Source: JAVKBW01 sp964352715
GTDB taxonomy: Bacteria > Pseudomonadota > Alphaproteobacteria > UBA8366 > Aestuariispiraceae
DNA length: 64,000 bases
Reading direction: 5' to 3'
Assembly: GCA_964352715.1 (NCBI GenBank)
Contig: CAYGSU010000009.1
Coordinates: 10,210 to 74,209, forward strand
In this document: positions 15,178 to 23,521 of the stretch, one piece after another
How positions within the stretch are numbered: position 1 is the stretch's first letter
Layout: every line of letters begins with the position of its first letter
Made by a program: the position numbers and the translations under genes
The notes under the pieces: generated by a model
The model's input: only the letters and a program-made list of their open reading frames with translations
The model's database searches: none
Told to the model about the DNA's origin: nothing

Positions 15178-17163
15178 CTAGTTCTGGAAGGCGTCGTCTT
15201 CCAGTTCATCACCCCCAACGAATTCTCCGTCGGATGACGCATCGCCCGATGTGTTTGTATCCGAAGTCTGGTTCGGGTCGTTCACCGAAGCGAATTCAGA
15301 CTTTGAAATCGACATCGCGACGGCAGCCAGACCGGCGGCGCGCGCCGGTGGGTGCTCGATCTGCCGGGCGGCTCTGATCGCCAGTTCTGTCTCACCCGCT
15401 TTCGCCGCAGCGGCGGCCACCCGGGTCAGCGCCATAAACCGCGGTGCGGTGTAAGAGCCGTCAGGCGCGCGAGCTGTCAGCGCTTTTCCTTCCGGCGCGG
15501 GGATGCGCGCTGCCGTGTCGAAAGCAGACAATATATCGCCAGTTGCAAGCTGTCCGACCACGATATCGGAAAGCACCTTCGGAAAACTCTTGTCCTTGCG
15601 ATTTAGCCAGGCCGATCGCCAGGCGCTGCTGAGCGTCTTGTTGGCCTGGTCGGAAAACCCGCGCTGCGCCTGTGCGATCGCCAGATAGGTCTGTACAGCA
15701 ACCCGCTGAAGCCTGTCGTCAATCAGATCGGTCAGCTCGCGCGCGCGCAGAAACATCTCTTCGTCATTCAGCGGATCGCCATATTCAATCTGCGCGTTCA
15801 GGACAATGCGAAGCGCTTTCGGCAGCGCCCATTTCAGGGGCGGGAAGCCGGTCGCTTCAAAGGCAGTCTTCAGCATCTGTTTTGCTTCGCCGGTCCGGCC
15901 CAGCGACCCGTAGGCCATGCTCAACTCACCGAATAACTGGGCCCGCAGGCCAAGATACGGAATGTAGTTTTCCGCCAGAAGCTGCGCCTGCTCGTAGTTG
16001 CCCTGTTCGGCGAGAATTTTCCCCATCCGCAGCAGGGCGACGGCCTGGGGAATCCGGTCGCGAATCGATCCGGCCGTTGTGAAGGCATCGGCCAGCCGGC
16101 CCACACGCGTTTGTTCTTCAACGATATGGCGAAGCTGCCGGTTGCGTTCGGGTTCCTTTTCGATCCGCATCGCTTCTTCGAAGGCAAGGGTGAACAGCGG
16201 CACCGCAGCGTCGTTGTTGCCGGTTTCGCCAAGCGCACGCGCCACCGAACTGATACCGTAGGCCCGGTTCGGTCCTTCCGGAATTTCGCGCAGAACCGAC
16301 ATCGCATCCTGCAGTTGCTGCCCCAGAATCATAGTCGCCGCCAGACGCGCCAGTGACTCGCTGCGCCCCTTTTCCTGGCTCTTTTCAATGAAACTCCGGG
16401 CGTATTGCAGGGTTTTCTGCGCCCCGATGTAATCGCCGACGCTTGCCTGACTTTTGGCGATATCCATCAATGTGTTGGATGTTTTCTGCGATGTATCCTT
16501 GATGCCGGTCGCTTGTTCGTATGCGGCGGACAACACCTGCTTTGCCGCCTCAGCGGATTCTGCATCCCGCGCACCGTCGCCGTAGAATGTCGCGGCAGCA
16601 TTTTGCAGGGCGTCGACCCGCCCGGTTGGCGTATCGATTTTCTCCGCTGTTTTTATCGCCTCGTCCAGCTGGCCGAAGCGAGCCTGCTTTTCCGCCATAT
16701 TGCGGAACAACTGTCCGCCATCCCGCAAATCCGACACGGAATCGATAGTTCGTATCGCATCCTGATAGTAGGAAAGGGCGGTATCGACATCGCCTTCGGC
16801 TTCGATTTCTTCGCCAACTGCCACCAATGAGCGCGCTTTCCACAACGGATCCTTGATGCGTTCGATTTCTTTAAGCGCGCCTTCACGGTCGCCACGAACC
16901 AGCATCGCGCGAACCAGCCCGTCGAGGGCCTGGCCCTGTTCATCGTCGGTCTCAAGCGTAAGAGCGACGAAACGAAGGGTGATGAAGGGGTCAGACAGGA
17001 CCCGTCGTGTGACTTCATCGACCTCGTTTGCCAGATCGTCCTGTTGCGCCTGAGCGGAGACCGATAAGCCGAACAGCAGCGCAGCAGCGCTGATCGTCAG
17101 GATCGGCCGGCAAAGGACGTTATGGAGCGTTTTTGAAAACGCGGTCAAAAATATGGTCGACAT
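15178..17163 (-). CDS. Exported helical-repeat (TPR-like) protein of unknown function
   Basis: 661 residues. An N-terminal signal peptide ends near AQA-QQDD (residue 39). Residues 45-600 consist of about 35- to 40-residue helical pairs rich in A, L, I and D, such as DREGALKEIERIKDPLWKA and GDVDTALSYYQDAIRTI, read as tetratricopeptide-like repeats. The tail is acidic and low-complexity (GGDELEDDAFQN). It is probably periplasmic and binds other proteins. The ATG at 17163 lies inside the 3' end of purB (44-base overlap), so the two genes are probably coupled; a TTG five codons later is another possible start. I do not recognise a named family. Confidence 0.75.
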   Translation of the reverse strand: MSTIFLTAFSKTLHNVLCRPILTISAAALLFGLSVSAQAQQDDLANEVDEVTRRVLSDPFITLRFVALTLETDDEQGQALDGLVRAMLVRGDREGALKEIERIKDPLWKARSLVAVGEEIEAEGDVDTALSYYQDAIRTIDSVSDLRDGGQLFRNMAEKQARFGQLDEAIKTAEKIDTPTGRVDALQNAAATFYGDGARDAESAEAAKQVLSAAYEQATGIKDTSQKTSNTLMDIAKSQASVGDYIGAQKTLQYARSFIEKSQEKGRSESLARLAATMILGQQLQDAMSVLREIPEGPNRAYGISSVARALGETGNNDAAVPLFTLAFEEAMRIEKEPERNRQLRHIVEEQTRVGRLADAFTTAGSIRDRIPQAVALLRMGKILAEQGNYEQAQLLAENYIPYLGLRAQLFGELSMAYGSLGRTGEAKQMLKTAFEATGFPPLKWALPKALRIVLNAQIEYGDPLNDEEMFLRARELTDLIDDRLQRVAVQTYLAIAQAQRGFSDQANKTLSSAWRSAWLNRKDKSFPKVLSDIVVGQLATGDILSAFDTAARIPAPEGKALTARAPDGSYTAPRFMALTRVAAAAAKAGETELAIRAARQIEHPPARAAGLAAVAMSISKSEFASVNDPNQTSDTNTSGDASSDGEFVGGDELEDDAFQN

Positions 17164-18436
17164 ATTTCATATGGTAGTCGAGATCGAAGAATTGCGCGAT
17201 TTCCTTTTCGGAAAGGTGAGCAGAAACTTCTTTATCCTCAAGCAGCAGGTCCTGCAGCGGCCTTCCGGATGTCCAGCTTTCCATCGCGTTCCGCTGCACC
17301 GCCTTGTAGGAGTCTTCGCGGCTCATGCCCTTTTGCGTCAGCGCCAGAAGAACCCGCTGGGAATTGTGCAGCCCGCCCAGTTTGTCGAGATTGGCCTGCA
17401 TTGAATCGGCATATACGACCAGTTTTTCGATGACGCTGGCCAGACGGTTCAAGGCGAAATCCAGCGTGATTGTCGAATCGGGGCCGATCATGCGCTCGAC
17501 GGAAGAATGCGAAATGTCCCGCTCATGCCACAGCGCGATGTTTTCCATTGCCGGCACAACGGCGGACCGCACCATCCGGGCAAGCCCGGTAAGGTTTTCG
17601 GTCAGCACCGGGTTGCGCTTGTGCGGCATGGCGCTGGATCCCTTCTGACCGGCTGAGAAGAATTCCTCGACTTCGCGGACTTCGGTTCTTTGCAGGTGTC
17701 TGATTTCAATCGCCGTGTTCTCGATCGATCCGGCGATAACGCCAAGCACGGCGAAGAAGTGGGCGTGGCGGTCGCGCGGGATCACCTGGGTTGAAATCGG
17801 TTCTGCGCTGAGCCCCAGTTTTTCGGCGACGTGTTCTTCAACCGCCGGGTTGATGTTGGCAAAGGTGCCGACCGCGCCGGAAATGGCGCAGGTGGCGATA
17901 TCGGCGCGGGCCGTCAGCAGGCGTTGCCGTGCGCGGTCGAATTCCGCGAAATGCTTTGCCATTTTGAGGCCGAAGGTAACCGGTTCGGCATGGATGCCGT
18001 GGCTGCGACCGATTGTTGCGGTGTATTTGTGCTCTTCGGCGCGAGCTTTCAACGCTGTCCTCAACCGGTCCAGCCCGGTCAGCAACAGGTCGGCCGCCTG
18101 TGTAAGCTGCAGATTGTAGCAGGTGTCCAGAACATCGGAAGACGTCATCCCCTGATGAATGAAGCGGGAATGGTCGCCGACATGTTCCGCCAGTTCGGTA
18201 AGAAAGGCGATCACGTCATGTTTGGTTTCGCGTTCGATTTCGTCAATCCGGTCGATCCGCTCCTGGGTGTAGGGCTTGTCACCGTTGGCCCAGACGGAAG
18301 CTGCCGACTCTTTAGGGATAACACCGAGGTCAGCAAGGGCATCGCAGGCATGCGCTTCGATCAGAAACCAAAGCCGAAACTTGTTCGCAGGCTCCCAGAT
18401 GTCGGTCATTTCTTTGCGGGAATAGCGCGGAATCAT
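17120..18436 (-). CDS. purB: Adenylosuccinate lyase
   Basis: 438 residues. The fumarase/aspartase superfamily signature QKGSSAMPHKRNP is present with its flexible-loop serines, along with TSSDVLDTCYN and RSHGIHAEPVTFGLK. PurB cuts SAICAR and adenylosuccinate, releasing fumarate, and so acts twice in AMP synthesis. It is the upstream gene of a pair with the exported repeat protein, whose start lies within its last codons. Start at ATG 18436 (MIPRYSRKEMTDIW) is the family norm. Confidence 0.97.
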   Translation of the reverse strand: MIPRYSRKEMTDIWEPANKFRLWFLIEAHACDALADLGVIPKESAASVWANGDKPYTQERIDRIDEIERETKHDVIAFLTELAEHVGDHSRFIHQGMTSSDVLDTCYNLQLTQAADLLLTGLDRLRTALKARAEEHKYTATIGRSHGIHAEPVTFGLKMAKHFAEFDRARQRLLTARADIATCAISGAVGTFANINPAVEEHVAEKLGLSAEPISTQVIPRDRHAHFFAVLGVIAGSIENTAIEIRHLQRTEVREVEEFFSAGQKGSSAMPHKRNPVLTENLTGLARMVRSAVVPAMENIALWHERDISHSSVERMIGPDSTITLDFALNRLASVIEKLVVYADSMQANLDKLGGLHNSQRVLLALTQKGMSREDSYKAVQRNAMESWTSGRPLQDLLLEDKEVSAHLSEKEIAQFFDLDYHMKYVDHIFDRVFKNAP

Positions 18437-18559
18437 TTTGAGATCGGCTCGCTTTCGTCGTCTGAAGGTGATTAACGGCGCATCCGGTAGGATGGCACGC
18501 GGTTTATGCCACTAACCCGCCGGATTTTCAAAGCCGCTTTGACTGCGGAAACGCCGTTG

Positions 18560-19297
18560 CTAGAGAAGCCCGCTCGATTTGAAACTGGTATGGCCGCCCT
18601 TGCTGATGATCAAATGGTCGTGCAGCGTGATGCCCAGTTTCTTTGCGGCGTCTCGGATGTCATAGGTCATCTGGATATCGTCGCCGCTTGGCGTCGGATC
18701 GCCTGACGGGTGGTTGTGCACCAGGATCAGGGCAGACGCATTAAGCTCAAGCGCCCGTTTCATTACTTCGCGCGGGTAGAGCGGCGTGTGGTTCACGGTG
18801 CCGCGCTGCTGCACTTCGTCTGCGATCAGCCGGTTCTTGTGGTCGAGGAACAACAGCCGCACCTGTTCAACCGTTTCGCGCGCCATCGCAACCCGGCAGT
18901 AGTCGATCAGCTTGTCCCATGAAGACAGAACAGGCGCGTTCATGACCTGCTGTTTTGAAAGCCGTTGCGCCGCCGCCTGCACCAGCTTCAGCGCTGTTAC
19001 GGTGCTTGATTTCACGTCCTTGACCGTTTCCAGCGCCGCCGGATCGGCGGAAACCACATCCGCGAAACTGCCGAACCGGGCGACAAGTTCTTTGGCGATC
19101 GGCTTCACGTCGCGTCGGGGCAGGGCCAGGGTAAGCAGAAGTTCAAGCAGTTCGTAATCGGCCATTGATGCGCCGAAATCTCTCAGGAACCGGTCTCGCA
19201 ATCGCTGCCGATGCCCGTGCGCATGCGTCTTGCCGCCCTTCCTTTCTTCGGAAAGGGTGGGCGGTTGCGGTGCTGCGTCTGGATCGTGATCCGGCAT
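18560..19297 (-). CDS. radC: RadC family protein with JAMM (MPN+) metal motif
   Basis: 245 residues from ATG 19297; a GTG one codon earlier is also in frame. The N-terminal part (about 40-110) holds a helix-hairpin-helix-like region. The C-terminal JAMM domain has HNHPSGDPTPSGDD, giving the zinc ligands His194, His196 and Asp207, plus the distal glutamate in ADEVQQRGTVNHT. The name is historic; a role in recombinational repair is not established and the enzymatic activity is unknown. It lies downstream of the polyamine-type ABC operon, 87 bases away. Confidence 0.9.
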   Translation of the reverse strand: MPDHDPDAAPQPPTLSEERKGGKTHAHGHRQRLRDRFLRDFGASMADYELLELLLTLALPRRDVKPIAKELVARFGSFADVVSADPAALETVKDVKSSTVTALKLVQAAAQRLSKQQVMNAPVLSSWDKLIDYCRVAMARETVEQVRLLFLDHKNRLIADEVQQRGTVNHTPLYPREVMKRALELNASALILVHNHPSGDPTPSGDDIQMTYDIRDAAKKLGITLHDHLIISKGGHTSFKSSGLL

Positions 19298-19387
19298 CAC
19301 GGCGCTCCTGTTCCTGACGGAAAGAAAACATAACCCTTAACGCGGCACGAGCAAGAGTAGGCAGAGCGAAGGCGATGCCAGATATGG

Positions 19388-20491
19388 TTACTGAGGCAGA
19401 AGTCTTGCTGCGCCGGGCGTCCAGGACAGATGCACCCGGTCGCCGACAGCGCCATCGGCACTGAGGGAGCCGTCATTGCCGCTGAACACCGACACCGGTT
19501 GTGTCAGACCATCAACCTGTACCAGATATCGGCTGCGGTCGCCGAGATAGGCCACATCTTCGATCCGACCGGGCAGCCGTGTCGGTATGCTGGCGCTCTG
19601 TGGATCGCCGGTGGCGGCATGGATCGCGATTTGTTCCGGCCGCAACGCAACGAAAACGTCATCGCCGGCAGTCACGCCATTGGTGTCACCGGCGACGGCA
19701 AGCGGGCCAAGTGCGCCACCGTCGACGGAGATGCCGCTACCGTCGATTGCCGAGACCTTGCCTGGAAACAGGTTCATTGTGCCGATGAACTCGGCGACCT
19801 TGCGGCTGTTCGGGCGCTCATAAAGGCCCTTCGGTGAGTCGATCTGCAGCACCTTGCCAAAGTCCATCACCGCAATGCGGTCCGACAGGGTCAGCGCTTC
19901 TTCCTGGTCATGTGTGACAAAGACAAAGGTAATACCGACATGTCGTTGCAGGATACGCAGTTCATGCTGCATTTCTTCCCGCAGCTTCTTGTCCAGAGCC
20001 GACAGGGGTTCATCAAGCAGCAGAACCTTTGGCCGGCAAATCAGCGCCCGCGCCAGGGCGACGCGCTGTCGCTGGCCGCCTGAAAGCTGATGCGCTGCCC
20101 GGTCGCCCAGACCATCAAGCTTCACCAGGTCCAGCGCTTCTTCCACCCGCCGGTTGATCTCTGCCTTGTTCAGGTCGTGGTAGACCAGGCCGTAGCCGAT
20201 GTTTTCGCGGACGTTCAGATGCGGAAAGATCGCATAGCTTTGAAACACCATATTGGTTGGTCGCCGGTTGGCGGGCACCCGTACCATCGGCTCGCCGTCG
20301 ATGAAGATCTCACCCTCAGTCGGATGATCGATACCGGCCAGAATGCGCAACAGGGTCGTCTTGCCGCACCCGGAAGCGCCGAGCAGCGAAAAGAATTCGC
20401 CGCGCCCGATTTCGAAGCGGACATTGTCGAGGGCCGCGACCTTGCCGAAATGTCGGCTGACATCGGTAATCCGTATAAACGCGTCGTTCAT
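19388..20491 (-). CDS. Polyamine-type ABC transporter ATPase (PotA-like)
   Basis: 367 residues from the ATG at 20491 (MNDAFIRITDVSRHFGKV), which overlaps the permease stop as TGATG. A longer frame upstream lies inside the permease gene. It has Walker A GASGCGKTT, Q-loop MVFQSYAIFPH, signature LSGGQRQRVALARAL, Walker B LLLDEPLSALD and the switch histidine in VFVTHDQEEAL. The C-terminal TOBE domain (about 270-365) includes FIGTMNLFPG and VALRPEQIAIH. It powers uptake through the two permeases upstream. PotA, PotG and AfuC-type proteins look alike; the neighbouring PotD-like gene favours polyamine-type cargo. Confidence 0.9.
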   Translation of the reverse strand: MNDAFIRITDVSRHFGKVAALDNVRFEIGRGEFFSLLGASGCGKTTLLRILAGIDHPTEGEIFIDGEPMVRVPANRRPTNMVFQSYAIFPHLNVRENIGYGLVYHDLNKAEINRRVEEALDLVKLDGLGDRAAHQLSGGQRQRVALARALICRPKVLLLDEPLSALDKKLREEMQHELRILQRHVGITFVFVTHDQEEALTLSDRIAVMDFGKVLQIDSPKGLYERPNSRKVAEFIGTMNLFPGKVSAIDGSGISVDGGALGPLAVAGDTNGVTAGDDVFVALRPEQIAIHAATGDPQSASIPTRLPGRIEDVAYLGDRSRYLVQVDGLTQPVSVFSGNDGSLSADGAVGDRVHLSWTPGAARLLPQ

Positions 20492-21297
20492 CAAAGTGCT
20501 CCGGAAGAGTCCGAGGCTACGCCTCGTTTGCGGATTTGCTCCGCTAGAATGACCAGCGCTGCGGACACGACCAGAATGATCGACCCAAGCGCCAATGTGC
20601 TGGGCAGGCGGTTCGGGAACCGTAACTGGCTGTAAAGAAACACGGGCAAGGTTGTTTCCGTGCCGGTCAGGAAAAACGAGATCACGAACTCGTCGAATGA
20701 AATGATGAAGCACAGCAACAGGCTTGAAATAACGCCCGGCCAGGCGATCGGCAGGGTGACGCGTCGGAAAGTGCTCCATCCCGATGCGCCCAGATCTCGC
20801 GACGCTTCCTCGAAACTGCGGTCGAAGCCTTCAAGCCGGGCCATCATCACCGTCATCGCAAACGGGATGCAGATTACCAGATGCCCGGCGCCGACCGTCC
20901 ACAGCGACAGCGGCTGATCCAGAATTCGCAGAATGATCACCAGAAGCGCCACGCCGATAACGATCGACGGGATGACCAGCGGCATCATCATGAAACCAAG
21001 GATGCCGCTGGCAACCGGAATCTTGAACCGGGTGAACGCCATGGCCGCCGGCAGCGCCAGAATGGTAGCAATTATGGAGACCGCCACACCGACAATCAGC
21101 GAATTCTGTAAAGCACGGTTCATCGAAGTGTTTTCGATCATCCCCGCATAGTGTCGCAGGGTGATGCCTTTCAGCGGAAATGTCGCAAAGTTGGCGTCGT
21201 TCAGCGAGAAGATCGGCATCAGGAGGACCGGGCCGTAAAGGAAGGCGACGAAAATGATCGCGTACCAGAAAAGAGGATCGGTTCGGCGTTGTATCAT
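20491..21297 (-). CDS. Polyamine-type ABC transporter permease (PotC-like)
   Basis: 268 residues from ATG 21297 (MIQRRTDPLFWYAII), which overlaps the previous permease as ATGA. About six helices. The FSLNDANFATFPLKGITLRHY segment after helix 1 is a PotC/PotI hallmark, and the EAA loop is EEASRDLGASGWSTFRRVTLP around residue 165. It forms the inner-membrane channel with the PotB-like subunit. Confidence 0.9.
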   Translation of the reverse strand: MIQRRTDPLFWYAIIFVAFLYGPVLLMPIFSLNDANFATFPLKGITLRHYAGMIENTSMNRALQNSLIVGVAVSIIATILALPAAMAFTRFKIPVASGILGFMMMPLVIPSIVIGVALLVIILRILDQPLSLWTVGAGHLVICIPFAMTVMMARLEGFDRSFEEASRDLGASGWSTFRRVTLPIAWPGVISSLLLCFIISFDEFVISFFLTGTETTLPVFLYSQLRFPNRLPSTLALGSIILVVSAALVILAEQIRKRGVASDSSGAL

Positions 21298-22205
21298 CCG
21301 CTGATCCTCCGGCGCATCCGGCGGAAGCCGATCAGATGAAGGAACAACAGCACCAGGCCTGCGATGACGAGCATCATGACGATGGAAAGCGCGGCGCCCA
21401 GCGGGGCGTTGTCCTGCCGCAGGAAAAGCTGCTGGATGAGCGAGCCGACCATGGTTCCGCCCGGGCCGCCGACCAGTGTTGGCGTTACATAGTCGCCGAC
21501 GGTTGGAATGAATACCAGCAGCGTCGCAGTGATGGTTCCCGGCATCGACAGCGGCAGGGTCACTCGGCGGAACCGCTTCCACTTGCTGTCGCCGAGATCA
21601 GTTGCGGCTTCCAGCAGGTTGCGGTCGATTTTCTCGAGGCTCACATAGATCGGCAGGATGGCGAAGGCGACCCAGCTATGCGCCAGCGTGATGGTGACGG
21701 CCACCGGATTGTACAAAAGAAATTCCAGCGGCTTTTCGATAAAGCCCATGGATATCAGGCCCGAATTCAGCGCGCCGTTAAAGCCCAGGACGATTTTCCA
21801 GGAGAACACGCGCAGCAGATAGCTGGTCCAGAACGGAATGGTCAGCAGGATTAGCCATCCAGTCTTGTTCCCTGTGACACGGAATGCCAGGAAATACGCC
21901 ATCGGATAGGCTAGGGCGATAACCGCAAAGGTTGCCGTCAGCGACATTACCAGCGATTTGATCAGCAGGATTGCCGGCACCGGATAGGCAAACGGAAAGG
22001 GAATGCCATACCAGATGGTCGGCTCGCCCGGTTCAATCAGTCGCCAGTAGTTGGCGAGTGAAAAACTGCGATCGACCGTGAAACCCGTCTGGGTCCAGAA
22101 ACTCATGAGGATCAGCGCAGCCAAGGGGGCAAGCAGGGTTGCCGCCATGACCAGAAACGCGGGCGACAGGAGCGCTACTCCCGTCGCCCGGTTGTGAGAA
22201 GACAT
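21294..22205 (-). CDS. Polyamine-type ABC transporter permease (PotB-like)
   Basis: 303 residues, about six helices. The hydrophobic N-terminus is followed by SFSLANYWRL, and the EAA coupling loop EAATDLGDSKWKRFRRVTLP sits near 195-215. VGDYVTPTLVGGPGGTMVG is the conserved PotB/PotH region after it. It begins 15 bases after the binding-protein stop and overlaps the PotC-like gene by four bases, so the four genes form one operon. Confidence 0.9.
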   Translation of the reverse strand: MSSHNRATGVALLSPAFLVMAATLLAPLAALILMSFWTQTGFTVDRSFSLANYWRLIEPGEPTIWYGIPFPFAYPVPAILLIKSLVMSLTATFAVIALAYPMAYFLAFRVTGNKTGWLILLTIPFWTSYLLRVFSWKIVLGFNGALNSGLISMGFIEKPLEFLLYNPVAVTITLAHSWVAFAILPIYVSLEKIDRNLLEAATDLGDSKWKRFRRVTLPLSMPGTITATLLVFIPTVGDYVTPTLVGGPGGTMVGSLIQQLFLRQDNAPLGAALSIVMMLVIAGLVLLFLHLIGFRRMRRRISG

Positions 22206-22220
22206 CGTCCGGTTAACGCC

Positions 22221-23345
22221 TTAGTATGTCAGGGCTTTTGTATCGCCCCAAACCTTGTTCTGCTCATTTTGCACTTCGTCCGTCGGGGTGCGGAACAGCA
22301 ATGCTTCAGACATCATCGCGACCGGGTCGGATAGGCCCATTGCGGCAACATCATCCGGATTGGATATTTCGAAGCTCTTCATGTTGGCGTGACCGTAGCC
22401 GGAGCCTTCAATCAGGGTCTTGCCCGTTTCCGGCGACAGCCAGGCGTCGATGAAATCATAGGCAAGGGCTTTGTCCGCCTTGCCGGAATTCAGCATCGTC
22501 AGACCGCAGAACCAGGTAAACATGCCTTCTTTCGGAACGGCGTATTCAACGGCGATGCCTTCCGCCTTCAGGTTTTTCACCAGATCGTTCCACGCGTAGC
22601 AGGCGATGACTTCGCCGGACGCCATGGCCTGCTGGACTTCCGACGGGTCGCTCCACATGAAGCGGGAGGTTTTGACACCCTTCGCGCCCCAGGTCTTTGC
22701 CGCTTCCGCGAGGGCTTCGCCGGACAGGCTATAGGCTTCCGAATACGGCATGCCGCCAACCATTGCGCCGATCTGGATGACAAGTTCGTTGTCGAGCATT
22801 GAGACTTTGCCGGCATAGGCGTCGTCGTAGAAAATGCTCCAGCTCGGATTCGCCTTGAAGTCGTCGTCGATCAGGTCCGACCGGTAGGCGATGGAGGAGT
22901 TGCCCCAATCCGCCGGCGCCATCATCACCTTGCCGTCAACCAGAACGCCATCGGCGGTCTGCAGCGCAGGGAAAATGTCCTTCCAGTTGGAAAGGCGCGA
23001 CGTATCCAGCTCTTCCGCCAGTCCGGCGGAGACAAAACGACCAACAGAGTAGTTGCACGGGTGCATGACATCCGCGGCGAACCCGGCGCGGACTTTCGCC
23101 AATGCTTCTTCCTCGCCCCCGAAAATCGAAAAGTTCGGCGCTTCGCCGTGCTTTTCCATATAGGGTCCAAAATAGTCGGCAACATCGTAACCGCCCCATT
23201 CGAGGCACGTGAGAGGCCCACCGGATGCCTTTACGAGTTTAGGGGCGATCATGACGCCGACGCCGAAGGCTGCGGCCGAAGCCATCATTTCCCGGCGGTT
23301 GATTTTTCCCTGGAAAACTTGATCGATGTATTTGGTGCGTTTCAT
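22221..23345 (-). CDS. Polyamine-type ABC transporter substrate-binding protein (PotD-like)
   Basis: 374 residues from ATG 23345, with AAGGA upstream. The N-terminus INRREMMASAAAFGVGVMIAP carries a twin-arginine followed by a hydrophobic stretch, so export by Tat (or Sec) is likely. The mature part is a two-lobe binding protein: LTCLEWGGYDVADYFGPY at the start, ADVMHPCNYSV in the middle and YDFIDAWLSPETGK near the end, all in the PotD/PotF style. It delivers ligand to the permeases in the periplasm. Cargo could be a polyamine or another small cation; this cannot be fixed from the sequence. Confidence 0.88.
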   Translation of the reverse strand: MKRTKYIDQVFQGKINRREMMASAAAFGVGVMIAPKLVKASGGPLTCLEWGGYDVADYFGPYMEKHGEAPNFSIFGGEEEALAKVRAGFAADVMHPCNYSVGRFVSAGLAEELDTSRLSNWKDIFPALQTADGVLVDGKVMMAPADWGNSSIAYRSDLIDDDFKANPSWSIFYDDAYAGKVSMLDNELVIQIGAMVGGMPYSEAYSLSGEALAEAAKTWGAKGVKTSRFMWSDPSEVQQAMASGEVIACYAWNDLVKNLKAEGIAVEYAVPKEGMFTWFCGLTMLNSGKADKALAYDFIDAWLSPETGKTLIEGSGYGHANMKSFEISNPDDVAAMGLSDPVAMMSEALLFRTPTDEVQNEQNKVWGDTKALTY

Positions 23346-23521
23346 AACACAGTCCTTGTTAAAAGTGACCGCACAATCTGCCATACAGCCCGTTCTACGT
23401 GAAGATGTTTTTTCTGATTTTGGGAAAATATTTTACATTTCGAACTTGCTGTATCCCTTATATAACGGGGGTTGTAGCGCTATCTGCAGATTATCTTTAT
23501 TGCAATCAAAAGAGGAAAATC

